Shown here in pieces: positions 30,268-39,764 of a stretch of 64,000 bases of DNA. Every line of letters starts with the position of its first letter. Positions within the stretch are counted from its first letter, which is position 1. The stretch spans positions 94,372 through 158,371 of the forward strand of contig NZ_SJPW01000004.1 of assembly GCF_007860125.1 (NCBI RefSeq), given 5' to 3'. The notes beneath the pieces were generated by a model, which saw nothing but the letters and a program-made list of their open reading frames with translations, did no database searches and was not told the DNA's origin. Source of the stretch: Rubripirellula tenax. GTDB taxonomy: Bacteria; Planctomycetota; Planctomycetia; Pirellulales; Pirellulaceae. The position numbers and the translations under genes were made by a program.

Positions 30268-30314
30268 TTGAAGAAGGGCTCGTGCCGAACTCTTCGAGGC
30301 TTCTGTTGTGACGT

Positions 30315-31115
30315 TCACTGCCGACTCTTCGACTTTTGGCGTCGCTCGTTCTGATCGAGCGCAGCCTGCATCAGACGTTCCAATTGCGTTCTGTCGGCTA
30401 TGCCGAATCCAGTGACACCTTCGCTGGATATGGCGCCAAAGTCGCATTCGCAATCGCCTGCGGATAAAGGACACTCAACAACGCCGCGAACCGAGGAATG
30501 AATCTGGTCACAGCCGGTTTCGCGGACGATGGTTTCCAAGTTTTCAGCTCGCACGCCTCCACCCACGACGAACTGGATCTGGGAGCCGAAATCACGAATC
30601 AGTTGTTGAGTCGTCCGGATGCCCGCGACGGCGGTCGTAGACCCGCCACTTGTCAAAATTCGGTCGAATCCGACATCAATCAGTTGGCGAGCCGCGAGAT
30701 GCAAGTCGGACGTTCCATCGAACGCCTTGTGAAACACAAGCGTTGCCGAAGAGCATCGGCGTCGGATGGCTGCACATCGCTGAACATCAATCGACCCGAC
30801 CGAGGTGAGACAGCCGATCGCGATGCCATTGATACCCGCAGCCAGCAGAACTTCGCAGTCCGCCAGCATCAGATCGAATTCAGCATCTGAGTAAGTGAAA
30901 CCAGCTTCCCGCGGGCGAACCATGGCCACGATCGGCCCGCTGAACACTTGCCGAGCGGCACCCACTAAGCCTGGCGATGGTGTGAGGCCCCCGAGAGCCA
31001 TGCCACTATTGAGTTCAATCCGATCGATTTGCAGTTCCGCCGCCAGCAGAACATCGTCGATGCCACCTGCACACAACTCGATCAACAGCCTGGGATGCGT
31101 CGGCGAGTTTTTCAT
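30315..31115 (-). CDS. cutC: CutC family protein
   Basis: The 266-aa TIM-barrel protein contains the family markers LLIELCAGGIDDVLLAAELQ and RIELNSGMALGGLTPSPGLV near the start, VAMVRPREAGFTYS, and a metal-type pocket with IHSSVRG. CutC was described as a copper homeostasis protein; its enzymatic activity is not settled. It has no signal peptide. It lies next to the symporter gene on the same strand, 27 nt away, so it may be co-transcribed. Confidence 0.88.
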   Translation of the reverse strand: MKNSPTHPRLLIELCAGGIDDVLLAAELQIDRIELNSGMALGGLTPSPGLVGAARQVFSGPIVAMVRPREAGFTYSDAEFDLMLADCEVLLAAGINGIAIGCLTSVGSIDVQRCAAIRRRCSSATLVFHKAFDGTSDLHLAARQLIDVGFDRILTSGGSTTAVAGIRTTQQLIRDFGSQIQFVVGGGVRAENLETIVRETGCDQIHSSVRGVVECPLSAGDCECDFGAISSEGVTGFGIADRTQLERLMQAALDQNERRQKSKSRQ

Positions 31116-31142
31116 GGAAACGGGACAGGATGAGGGACGGGG

Positions 31143-32615
31143 TCAAGCGGCCGTTTCTAAGACGGCGGAGCTGTTTTCTAGTTGCTCCACGACGGCACAG
31201 CCGCAGGCATCGCTCCATACGTTGACGCTGGTACGGGCCATGTCCAGGACTCGGTCAACGGCCAGGATGATGCCCTGCATTTCGATCGGTAGACCGACGG
31301 CTTGCAGGATGATGACCATCATCACTAAGCCCGCGTGGGGGATGCCGGCGGCACCGACGCTGGCGAGTAGCGCGGTGATTGCGACGATGATCTGCTGGGT
31401 CAGCGGCAGGTTTTGTCCGAAGTGAAGTTGAGCGATGAACAGCACTGCGATGGCTTCGTACAGCGCGGTTCCGTCCATGTTGATCGTTGCACCGAGCGGC
31501 AGGACGAAAGATCCGGTCTTGTTGCTGATGCCGGCACGCTTTTCGACGCTTGACATGGTCAGCGGCAGCGTGCCGTTGCTGCTGGCGCTGCTGAACGCGG
31601 TCAACAAAGCCGGCGACATCGCTTTGGCAAATTCGATGGGACTGCGTTTGGCAACGAACTTGACGATCAGCGGAAGTGTGATGCAGGCGTGGATCGCCAG
31701 CGCGATCGTGACGGCTAGCACGTACCAGCCGAGCGCCTTGAATACGCTTGGACCTTGGGTAGCCGTCACGTAGGAGATCAAGAAAAAGACTCCGACGGGC
31801 GCAAGCTTGATGATCGCGGTCGTCATCGCCATCATCACTTCGAACCCTGCCTTGGCTGCGTCGGCGATACGCTGGCTCGTTTCGCCACCGACCGCTAACG
31901 TGAACAATCCGATCGCGATCGTGAACGCGATGATGGACAAGAAGTTGGGTTCGACGAGGGCTGCGATCGGATTCGATGGAATCATCGCTTCGACTTGTTG
32001 AAAGAGTATCTCGCCAAGGGAAGCGGCTTCACCTGTCGCGTGAGGTTTCGCGGGTGCCGCGTTGCCGTTCAAGCCGGGTCGTACGATGTTTACGACGACC
32101 AATCCCGTCGTGATGGCGATCATGCTGGTTGCGACGTAATACAGAATCGTTCGGCGAAACATTCGCCCGACGTCGTCGGCACCACCAAGGCCCAAGATTC
32201 CCGTCAACAGTGAAGTGACGATCAACGGCACGGCGACCATCTGTAGCATGCGCAGAAAAAGCCCGCCGATCTTCTTGAACCAGCCACCGCATTGTTTGGC
32301 CATGCTCTGGCCGTGCGAATAGTAAAGCTCAGCGGCAACGGGATCGACTTTGCCGAGTTCTTCGACGGTGCGAAACGTTTGCTCGTCTTTCGCGAGCGGA
32401 TCAACAGCTCTTTCTACCGTGACGCCATCGGTGCGAATGTATTTGATGAACGAGTGGTCCGACGAATCATCGATCAAAGCGGACTGGATGCCGACAGGCA
32501 AGTTGTCGCTGACCGAGACGCTGCTGGTCGACGCGGCAAGGTTCAGTGCGACGCCAATGATGGTGCCGGCGACCATGCCGATCAGAATTTGCCAGTGCAA
32601 GGCGAGACGGGTCAT
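31143..32615 (-). CDS. Dicarboxylate/amino acid:cation symporter (DAACS family)
   Basis: The 490-aa membrane protein starts at ATG 32615. It has about eight to ten hydrophobic helices and the family signatures FSSASSNGTLPLTMSS (re-entrant loop 1) and VLPLGATINMDGTALYEAI (NMDGT in helix 7). A further signature is near the C-terminus: GIILAVDRVLDMARTSVNVW. It couples Na+ or H+ entry to uptake of C4-dicarboxylates or acidic amino acids across the inner membrane. An inserted hydrophilic region near residues 35-105 (SDHSFIKYIRTDGVTVERAV and onward) is larger than in most relatives. cutC follows downstream. Confidence 0.92.
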   Translation of the reverse strand: MTRLALHWQILIGMVAGTIIGVALNLAASTSSVSVSDNLPVGIQSALIDDSSDHSFIKYIRTDGVTVERAVDPLAKDEQTFRTVEELGKVDPVAAELYYSHGQSMAKQCGGWFKKIGGLFLRMLQMVAVPLIVTSLLTGILGLGGADDVGRMFRRTILYYVATSMIAITTGLVVVNIVRPGLNGNAAPAKPHATGEAASLGEILFQQVEAMIPSNPIAALVEPNFLSIIAFTIAIGLFTLAVGGETSQRIADAAKAGFEVMMAMTTAIIKLAPVGVFFLISYVTATQGPSVFKALGWYVLAVTIALAIHACITLPLIVKFVAKRSPIEFAKAMSPALLTAFSSASSNGTLPLTMSSVEKRAGISNKTGSFVLPLGATINMDGTALYEAIAVLFIAQLHFGQNLPLTQQIIVAITALLASVGAAGIPHAGLVMMVIILQAVGLPIEMQGIILAVDRVLDMARTSVNVWSDACGCAVVEQLENSSAVLETAA

Positions 32616-32727
32616 GGGGAGGACTTTGGTGCTCCCGCGCCGCCGCTCGCGGGCCATGAGCGGTTTTCTCGCTCACCATGACACATCCCCGCGAGCGGCG
32701 TCGCGGGGGTACGCGAATGTGCGAAAG

Positions 32728-34776
32728 TTATGACTTGGCGGCTTTGACGACCGAGTCGGCGTTGATGCCAAAGTGGGCATAGACTTGGTCGAACGGACCG
32801 CTGGCACCGTAGCCGCTCATGCCGACGAACTTGCCGTTGCTGCCGATCCAACGATCCCAGCTCATACGAATGCCCGCTTCGATTGCGACGCGGTTGGTGA
32901 CCGACGGTGGCAGCACTTCGTCGCGATAGGCTTGCGATTGTTCGGCGAATAGGTCCATGCAAGGCATGCTGACGATACGAACTTTCTTGCCTTCCTTCTT
33001 CAGCGTTTCAGCCGCTTCGACGCACATGCAAAGTTCGCTGCCGCTGCCCATCAAGATCACGTCGGGGGTGCCCGCGCAGTCTTCTAAAATGTATCCGCCC
33101 TTCGCACAACCGGCCGCGGCCGCGTACTTCGTGCGATCGACGGTGGGCATGTTTTGACGTGACAGCACGAACGCCGATGGGTTCTTTGTCAGTGTCATCG
33201 CCTTGCGGTAACACTCGGCGACTTCGTTGGCGTCACCGGGACGGAAGACCATCAAGCCGGGGATCGCACGGCATGCGGTCAGGTGTTCGACGGGTTGGTG
33301 AGTCGGTCCGTCTTCGCCGACGCCGATTGAATCGTGCGTCAAAATATAGATGACTGGTTGGTGCATGATGGCTGCCAACCGCATCGCACCACGCATGTAA
33401 TCGGTGAAAACAAAGAACGTCGCACAGTAGGACTTCAAACCGGAAAGCGACAGTCCGTTGGTGATCCCCGCCATCGCGTGTTCACGGATACCGAAGTGCA
33501 GGTTGCGGCCGGCATATTGGCGAGGCAGAAATTCGCCGGCGCCTTCGAAGGTCAGGTCGGACTTGTTGCTGGGCGCCAAGTCGGCGGAGCCACCGATCAT
33601 GAACGGGACATTCTTGGCGATGGCGTTGAGGACTTTGCCGCCGCTGTTGCGAGTCGCGTCGCCCTTGTCGCTGGCTTCGAAGACGGGGATGTCTTTGTCC
33701 CAACCACTGGGCAATTCGCCGGCGAAGATCGATTTTAGTTCCGCGGCTTTCGCAGGTTCGGCCGACTGGTACTTGGACCAAACCGTTTGCCATTCCGCAT
33801 ACGATTTCGCACCGTTTTTGCCGATATTTTCGGCGAAGTGGTTCATGACGCCGTCGGGCACATAGAACTTTTCGTCGGCGGGCAGACCGTAGGATTCTTT
33901 GGCCAAGGCGACTTCGTCCCAGCCAAGCGGTGCGCCGTGGGCGCCGTGCGTGTTCTGTTTGTTCGGGGCACCGTAACCGATGATGCTCTTGACGATGATC
34001 AGCGTTGGCTTGTCATGACAAGCGTGGAACTTGGCGACGGCTTTGTTGATTGCATCCAGGTCGTTGGCGTCAGCGACTTTCACCACATTCCAGCCGAGTC
34101 CGGTGAACTTGGTCGCCATGTCTTCGCTGAAGGCAAGTTCGGTGTCGCCTTCGATCGTGATGTTGTTGTCGTCGTACAACCAACACAGATTGTCCAGCTT
34201 CAAGTGGCCAGCGACCGATGCGGCTTCGCAGGCGATGCCCTCCATCATGTCGCCGTCGCTGCACAGGGCGAAGACGTTGTAGTTGAACAACGCCAAGTCT
34301 TTGGTGTTGTAGTTGGATGCAAGCCACTTTTCGGCCATCGCCATCCCAACGCTATTGCTGACTCCGGCGCCCAGTGGGCCCGTTGTCGTTTCGATGCCAG
34401 CGGCTTCAGCGAATTCGGGGTGACCGGCACAGACGCTGCCGATCTGGCGAAACGTTTTGATGTCGTCCATCGTGATCGACGGTTTGTTGGTCGGTTGGCC
34501 TGTTTTCTTATCGACGGCTTTGACGCCGGTCAAATGCAGCGTGCTGTAGAGCAGCATCGAAGCATGGCCGCACGACAGCACGAACCGATCGCGACCGGGC
34601 CAATGCGGTTGGGCCGGGTCGTACCGCATTTCGTGGTTGAACAATTGGTAGGCGATCGGTGCGAGCGCCATCGGCGTGCCGGGGTGGCCGCTGTTGGCGG
34701 TCTGAACCGCGTCCATACTGAGGGCGCGGATGGTGTCGACGGCAAGGGTTCGGATGTCAGTCGATGCAGTGCTCAT
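32728..34776 (-). CDS. tkt: Transketolase
   Basis: The 682-aa enzyme starts at ATG 34776 (MSTASTDIRTLAVDTIRALS). It carries the thiamine-diphosphate site CSDGDMMEGIACEAAS (GDG-x26-N pattern, ending in YDDNNITIEG), an N-terminal HPGTPMALAP and SCGHASMLLYSTLHL, and a C-terminal LTHDSIGVGEDGPTHQPVEH. It transfers two-carbon units between sugar phosphates in the non-oxidative pentose phosphate pathway. Length fits the family (about 660-690). The next gene on the same strand upstream is surE, 117 nt away. Confidence 0.96.
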   Translation of the reverse strand: MSTASTDIRTLAVDTIRALSMDAVQTANSGHPGTPMALAPIAYQLFNHEMRYDPAQPHWPGRDRFVLSCGHASMLLYSTLHLTGVKAVDKKTGQPTNKPSITMDDIKTFRQIGSVCAGHPEFAEAAGIETTTGPLGAGVSNSVGMAMAEKWLASNYNTKDLALFNYNVFALCSDGDMMEGIACEAASVAGHLKLDNLCWLYDDNNITIEGDTELAFSEDMATKFTGLGWNVVKVADANDLDAINKAVAKFHACHDKPTLIIVKSIIGYGAPNKQNTHGAHGAPLGWDEVALAKESYGLPADEKFYVPDGVMNHFAENIGKNGAKSYAEWQTVWSKYQSAEPAKAAELKSIFAGELPSGWDKDIPVFEASDKGDATRNSGGKVLNAIAKNVPFMIGGSADLAPSNKSDLTFEGAGEFLPRQYAGRNLHFGIREHAMAGITNGLSLSGLKSYCATFFVFTDYMRGAMRLAAIMHQPVIYILTHDSIGVGEDGPTHQPVEHLTACRAIPGLMVFRPGDANEVAECYRKAMTLTKNPSAFVLSRQNMPTVDRTKYAAAAGCAKGGYILEDCAGTPDVILMGSGSELCMCVEAAETLKKEGKKVRIVSMPCMDLFAEQSQAYRDEVLPPSVTNRVAIEAGIRMSWDRWIGSNGKFVGMSGYGASGPFDQVYAHFGINADSVVKAAKS

Positions 34777-34893
34777 CAGCTTGTCCACACACGCGAAAAA
34801 AGAAGGGTAAGTCGTTGGCAAAAGGGTAATGCGAACGTGCCGGTGTCGAAAGGGGCGACTGGGGCACCCGCAGCGACGACACGACGTGAAGGG

Positions 34894-35655
34894 CTACCCC
34901 TTCAGCCCCCAATTCTTCATCGACTCGAGTAGTTTCCGTTCGGTCAGGTCGAACTGCAGCGGTGTCAGCGTGCAGTTGCCGGCTCGCAGTTGGCTGACGT
35001 CGGCGTCTTCGGGCGGCGCGATTTCCGGTTCGGACCACAGTGCCCAGTAATACGGCCGGCCCTGAGGATCGTTTCGCTTTTCATAGCTGCGGCCGTACTG
35101 AGCCAAGCCCATCGGCACAACGTTCACGTCCTTGGGAGCCAGCGTTGCCGCGGTGGGAACATTCAAATTGAACAGTCGCCCCTGGGCCTCGGGATGCTCG
35201 GAAATCCCTCGCACCACATTGCGAGCGATCACGGCGGCGGCGGCGAAATCGGCGTCCTCGTCATATTCCAGCGACACCGCAACACTGGTGATTCCGAAAA
35301 ACGCGCCCTCGATTGCCGCGGCCACGGTGCCACTGTAAAGGACGTTGATGCCCGAATTCAGGCCGTTGTTGATGCCCGAAACCACGATGTCGACCGGATC
35401 GTCCTTGAACAGTTCGCCGATCGCCAGCTTCACACAATCGGCCGGCGATCCGTCAACGGCCCAGGCCCAGTGGCGGCCGTCACGCCGAATGGATTTGCAC
35501 GTCAAAGGCGTCAGAAACGTGATCGCGTGCCCCACTCCGGACTGTTCGGTGGCGGGTGCGACGATCACGACTTCGCCCAAATGCCGCAATTGCTGCTCCA
35601 GGGCCGCAATGCCCGGCGCGAAGACTCCATCGTCGTTGGTCAGCAGGATTCGCAT
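34894..35655 (-). CDS. surE: 5'/3'-nucleotidase SurE
   Basis: The 253-aa product begins MRILLTNDDGVFAPGIAAL, the SurE metal-binding N-terminus (NDDG). It continues VVIVAPATEQSGVGHAIT, DGSPADCVKLAI and VVSGINNGLNSGINVLYSGT, all standard SurE motifs. It removes phosphate from nucleoside monophosphates with a divalent metal, acting in stress survival and nucleotide salvage. Start ATG is unambiguous. It is divergent from guaA, with a 145-bp spacer. Confidence 0.96.
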   Translation of the reverse strand: MRILLTNDDGVFAPGIAALEQQLRHLGEVVIVAPATEQSGVGHAITFLTPLTCKSIRRDGRHWAWAVDGSPADCVKLAIGELFKDDPVDIVVSGINNGLNSGINVLYSGTVAAAIEGAFFGITSVAVSLEYDEDADFAAAAVIARNVVRGISEHPEAQGRLFNLNVPTAATLAPKDVNVVPMGLAQYGRSYEKRNDPQGRPYYWALWSEPEIAPPEDADVSQLRAGNCTLTPLQFDLTERKLLESMKNWGLKG

Positions 35656-35800
35656 TCATTGTCTCCTGGGTTCAGTCCCGAATCTTCGGCGGGGGCGAGC
35701 AAATGAAGGACTACGCCGTCAGCCCCTTTAGGTTTTCACTCGCATTTTCTACACTCCGTGATTCGATCCCGCGACTCCTGATGCCAAAGCGCCGGCGCCC

Positions 35801-37384
35801 ATGCCCCAAATCGAATCCGTGTCCGTGGACTTGCCCGAAGACTTGACGGGCCAACGTATCGTCGTGCTCGACTTTGGGTCGCAGTACGCACAATTGATTG
35901 CACGCCGCGTTCGCGACCAGAACGTTTACTGCCAAATCCTTCGCCACGACATTGCCGCCGAGCGATTGGCTGAGCTTGCGCCCAAGGGCATCATCCTGTC
36001 GGGCGGTCCGTCGAGCGTTTACGCCGAAGGTGCCCCGAAGTGCGATCCCGGGTTGTTCGATCTGGGAATTCCCGTGCTGGGCATTTGCTACGGCATGCAA
36101 TTGACTTGCGAAGCACTCGGCGGCAAGGTCGACAATACTCCGTCACGTGAATATGGCCCCGCGAAATGCAAGGTCGGTCGACAAGACGAACTGTTCGCCG
36201 ACTTACCTGCCGAGATCGATGTCTGGATGAGTCACGGGGACCAAGTCAGTTCGATCAGTGAAACGTTTGACACGATCGCATCAACACCCACGTGCCCGTA
36301 CGCGGCCATTCGGCACCGCACGCTTCCCGTTTTCGGGATTCAGTTTCACCCCGAAGTCACGCACACGCCACTTGGCGGCAAGCTGCTTGAGAACTTTGTC
36401 GTTGGCGTTTGCGGTTGCGAGCCGACGTGGAAATTGGATGACTTTGCCGATGCCGTGATTCAACAGGTCCGCGAGCAAGTCGGTGATCGCCGCGTGATTT
36501 GCGGGTTGTCCGGCGGCGTAGATTCGTCCGTGGTCGCGGCGCTGTTATACAAAGCGATCGGACCCCAATTGTCGTGCATCTTGGTCGACAACGGATTGCT
36601 TCGCAAAAACGAACAGCAGCTTGTGATCAACGAATTTACCAACCACTTCAAGGCGGACCTACGAGTCGTCGAAGCGGAAGACCGGTTCCTGGCATCGCTT
36701 GCCGGAGTTACCGAGCCCCAGGAAAAACGCCGACGGATTGGCAGCGACTTCATCGAATGCTTCAAAGCCGAAGCCACGCAAATCAAAGACGCCCATTTTC
36801 TGGCACAGGGCACGCTCTATCCCGATGTGATCGAAAGTGGTGCCGACCCGGACGGGCCTGCCGCGACGATCAAGTTGCACCACAACGTCGGTGGCCTGCC
36901 CGCGGAACTGGGATTTGAGCTGATCGAGCCGTTGAGAGATCTGTTTAAAGACGAAGTTCGTCGGCTCGGGTTGGAATTAGGACTACCAGAATCGTTGGTG
37001 TGGCGTCATCCTTTCCCAGGCCCCGGTTTGGCCGTGCGTTGCCTCGGCGAAGTGACGCGAGACAAATTGGTCGTACTGCGAGAAGCCGATGCGATCGTGA
37101 TCGAAGAAATCGAAAACGCGGGCCTGTATCGCGAAACCAGCCAAACGTTTGTGGTTCTGTTACCGGTGCAAAGCGTGGGTGTCATGGGCGACGCCCGTAC
37201 CTATGAAAACGCAGTCGCGATCCGCAGTGTTGATACAAACGATTTTATGACGGCGGATTGGAGTCGCCTGCCCTACGATTTGCTCGCTCGGATGAGTTCG
37301 CGAATCATCAACGAAGTCAAAGGAGTGAATCGAGTTTGCTACGACATCAGCAGCAAACCGCCCGCGACGATCGAGTGGGAATAA
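35801..37384 (+). CDS. guaA: GMP synthase (glutamine-hydrolysing)
   Basis: The 527-aa enzyme contains the class-I glutamine amidotransferase domain first ([17 protein letters not shown]; catalytic Cys in GICYGMQ; HPEVTHT). Then comes the ATP-pyrophosphatase ([14 protein letters not shown]) and the C-terminal dimerisation domain ([20 protein letters not shown]; ends KPPATIEWE). It converts XMP to GMP in purine biosynthesis. Full length for the family (about 525). It is followed by ettA on the same strand, 160 nt away. Confidence 0.97.
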   Translation: MPQIESVSVDLPEDLTGQRIVVLDFGSQYAQLIARRVRDQNVYCQILRHDIAAERLAELAPKGIILSGGPSSVYAEGAPKCDPGLFDLGIPVLGICYGMQLTCEALGGKVDNTPSREYGPAKCKVGRQDELFADLPAEIDVWMSHGDQVSSISETFDTIASTPTCPYAAIRHRTLPVFGIQFHPEVTHTPLGGKLLENFVVGVCGCEPTWKLDDFADAVIQQVREQVGDRRVICGLSGGVDSSVVAALLYKAIGPQLSCILVDNGLLRKNEQQLVINEFTNHFKADLRVVEAEDRFLASLAGVTEPQEKRRRIGSDFIECFKAEATQIKDAHFLAQGTLYPDVIESGADPDGPAATIKLHHNVGGLPAELGFELIEPLRDLFKDEVRRLGLELGLPESLVWRHPFPGPGLAVRCLGEVTRDKLVVLREADAIVIEEIENAGLYRETSQTFVVLLPVQSVGVMGDARTYENAVAIRSVDTNDFMTADWSRLPYDLLARMSSRIINEVKGVNRVCYDISSKPPATIEWE

Positions 37385-37543
37385 GATTCGTCGAGAATTG
37401 CCGCCAAGACGGCGCCGATGAAACGAACACCGAGAACCACGTTCACACAAATCCCAACTTAAAAGCCACCCAACTGTGCAAGGTGCAAGGGACGGTTTCA
37501 AACCTAAACCCCAAAACCTAGTACCTAAAACCTATTTTCAGTT

Positions 37544-39229
37544 ATGTCAAAACAATACATCTATCAAGTCGAAAATCTCGTCAAAAAGCACGGCCAGAAA
37601 GTGGTGCTCGATGACGTTTGGTTGGCCTTCTATCCTGGCGCTAAAATTGGCGTGCTCGGCCCCAACGGTGCGGGGAAATCGACCTTGATGAAAATCATGG
37701 CGGGCAAAGACACCGAGTTCGAAGGCTCGGCACGTTTGGCCAATGGTGCAACAGTCGGATACTTGGAACAGGAACCGCCACTCGACGAAACCAAGACGGT
37801 GTTCGAGAACGTTCAAATCGCTGTCGCGGAACGCCAAGCGATCCTGGATCGCTACAACGAAATCAGCATGATGTTGGGTGAAGTCACCGACGATAAGCAG
37901 ATGACGAAGCTTTGCGATGAAATGGCAGTGCTGCAGGACACCATCGATGCCGCCAACCTTTGGGAACTGGACCGCCACGTCGAAATGTCGATGGCGGTGA
38001 TGAACTTGCCGCCCGGCGAAGCAAGCGTCAAGAATTTGTCGGGTGGCGAGAAACGCCGCATCGCACTTTGCCAATTGTTGATTCGCCAGCCTGATTTGTT
38101 GCTGCTGGACGAACCGACCAACCACTTGGATGCGGAAAGCGTTTCCTGGTTAGAACAGCACTTGGCCAAGTACCCCGGAACCGTCGTCGCCGTGACGCAC
38201 GACCGTTACTTCTTGGACAACGTGGCCCAGTGGATTTTGGAAATCGACCGCGGCAAGGGAATCCCCTTCGAAGGCAACTACACCGCTTGGTTGGAAGCTC
38301 GCGAAAAGCGAACTCAAATCGAAAAGCGACAAGCCAAGGCACGCGATCGCATGTTGTCGCGAGAATTGGAATGGATCCGGATGAGCCCAAAGGCTCGCCA
38401 AACCAAGAGCAAGGCGCGGATCAAAGCTTACGAAGAAATGTCGGCGCAAAAATTCGATGAGCAGAACGCCGAATTGGAAATCCAAATTCCGCCAGGCCGT
38501 CACTTGGGCGACTTGGTGATCGAAGCCAAGGACATCAAGAAGGGATACGGCGATCGTGTCTTGATGGATAATCTGAATTTCCGTTTGCCACCCGGTGGTA
38601 TCGTCGGCGTGATCGGTCCCAACGGTGCCGGCAAGACGACGCTGTTCAAAATGTTGACCGGCCAAGAAGAGCCCGATGCGGGATCGTTCAAAGTGGGCGA
38701 CACGGTCGATTTGGGCTACGTCGACCAGAGCCGCGATTCGTTGGATCCGGACAAGACGGTGTTCCAAGAAATCAGCGGTGGAACGGAAACGATCGTATTG
38801 GGCGGACGCAACGTCAATGCGAGATCCTATGTTTCGAAGTTTAATTTCAAGGGTCCCGACCAAGAAAAGAAGGTTGGCATCTTGTCAGGGGGGGAACGAA
38901 ACCGAGTCCACTTGGCCAAGTTGCTTCGCAGCGGATGCAATGTGCTGTTGCTTGACGAACCGACCAATGACTTGGACGTCGACACACTTCGATCGCTGGA
39001 AGAAGCGATTGCGAACTTTGCCGGCTGTGTCGTCGTGACGTCGCACGACCGGTGGTTCCTCGATCGACTGGCGACGCATATCCTAGCGTTCGAAGGTGAC
39101 GGGAAATTGACGTGGTGCGAAGGAAACTTTGACACGTACGAACGAAATCTTCGCGAGCGTTTGGGACTCGATCCAGAAGACGAAGAAGCGATCACAAAGT
39201 CTCGTTATAAGAGCATCCACGCTGGATAG
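37544..39229 (+). CDS. ettA: ABC-F ribosome protein EttA
   Basis: The 561-aa product has two ABC ATPase domains without membrane segments. Domain 1: [17 protein letters not shown] Walker [14 protein letters not shown] signature, [16 protein letters not shown]. Domain 2: [17 protein letters not shown] and [20 protein letters not shown]. The order, length (E. coli EttA 555) and the linker (charged, lysine-rich, around residues 240-310) match EttA, an energy-sensing translational throttle on the ribosome. A TxxT or HDR histidine switch is present in both domains (THDRYFLD and SHDRWFLD). Cytoplasmic. Confidence 0.94.
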   Translation: MSKQYIYQVENLVKKHGQKVVLDDVWLAFYPGAKIGVLGPNGAGKSTLMKIMAGKDTEFEGSARLANGATVGYLEQEPPLDETKTVFENVQIAVAERQAILDRYNEISMMLGEVTDDKQMTKLCDEMAVLQDTIDAANLWELDRHVEMSMAVMNLPPGEASVKNLSGGEKRRIALCQLLIRQPDLLLLDEPTNHLDAESVSWLEQHLAKYPGTVVAVTHDRYFLDNVAQWILEIDRGKGIPFEGNYTAWLEAREKRTQIEKRQAKARDRMLSRELEWIRMSPKARQTKSKARIKAYEEMSAQKFDEQNAELEIQIPPGRHLGDLVIEAKDIKKGYGDRVLMDNLNFRLPPGGIVGVIGPNGAGKTTLFKMLTGQEEPDAGSFKVGDTVDLGYVDQSRDSLDPDKTVFQEISGGTETIVLGGRNVNARSYVSKFNFKGPDQEKKVGILSGGERNRVHLAKLLRSGCNVLLLDEPTNDLDVDTLRSLEEAIANFAGCVVVTSHDRWFLDRLATHILAFEGDGKLTWCEGNFDTYERNLRERLGLDPEDEEAITKSRYKSIHAG

Positions 39230-39298
39230 CGTGTTCAGGCCTGTGCAGGTTGCGCGAGCCAAGCAGTTTTTCCAATCAAGTAAAAGTAAAAGAGATCA

Positions 39299-39676
39299 AT
39301 GACGATTCTTAGAGTGGGAACCAATGACGCGTATTCCAGCGGATGGGATACGGCATTCGGTGGGAAGTCGGCAAAAAAATCGGCTTCGAAGCCAACGACA
39401 ACCAAGAAAACTACGAAAAGCAAAAAGAAGTCGGCCAAGGTAACGACGGCCGAGAAAAAATCGGCTGGCGTGAAAAAGAAGCCGACCAAGAAGGCAAAGA
39501 CGACCACGAAAGTTGCTGCGAAGGTCAAAGCAAAAGTGACGAGCAAGGCTGTGAAGGCCAAAACCGCTAAGTCGAAGCCGGCGAAGTCGAAGCCGGCGAA
39601 GGCCAAGGCAGTGAAGACTAAAACTGTGAAGACCAAACCAGCGAAGAAGAAAGCGAAATCGGCCAAGCGAAAGTAG
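39299..39676 (+). CDS. Lysine-rich histone-H1-like protein
   Basis: The 125-aa product starts MTILRVGTNDAYSSGWDTAF, a short conserved N-terminus seen, from memory, in planctomycete proteins of this kind. The rest (about residues 26-125) is almost entirely Lys, Ala, Thr, Ser, Pro and Val in repeats such as AKSKPAKSKPAKAKAVKTKT. That is the composition of histone H1 C-terminal tails. It should bind nucleic acid non-specifically and may compact the nucleoid. It follows ettA by 69 nt. Confidence 0.8.
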   Translation: MTILRVGTNDAYSSGWDTAFGGKSAKKSASKPTTTKKTTKSKKKSAKVTTAEKKSAGVKKKPTKKAKTTTKVAAKVKAKVTSKAVKAKTAKSKPAKSKPAKAKAVKTKTVKTKPAKKKAKSAKRK

Positions 39677-39764
39677 CCGCGTCTGCCGCAGCGAGTGCCT
39701 GTCACAAGCGTTGCGGCGAATTCCGCTTGGCTCTATTAATCCCGCCCGCAGAACCCACTGCACG

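Noticed and set aside
33787-34932. 381-codon open frame on the plus strand
   Set aside because: It lies wholly antisense to the well-supported transketolase gene and is a by-product of its codon bias.
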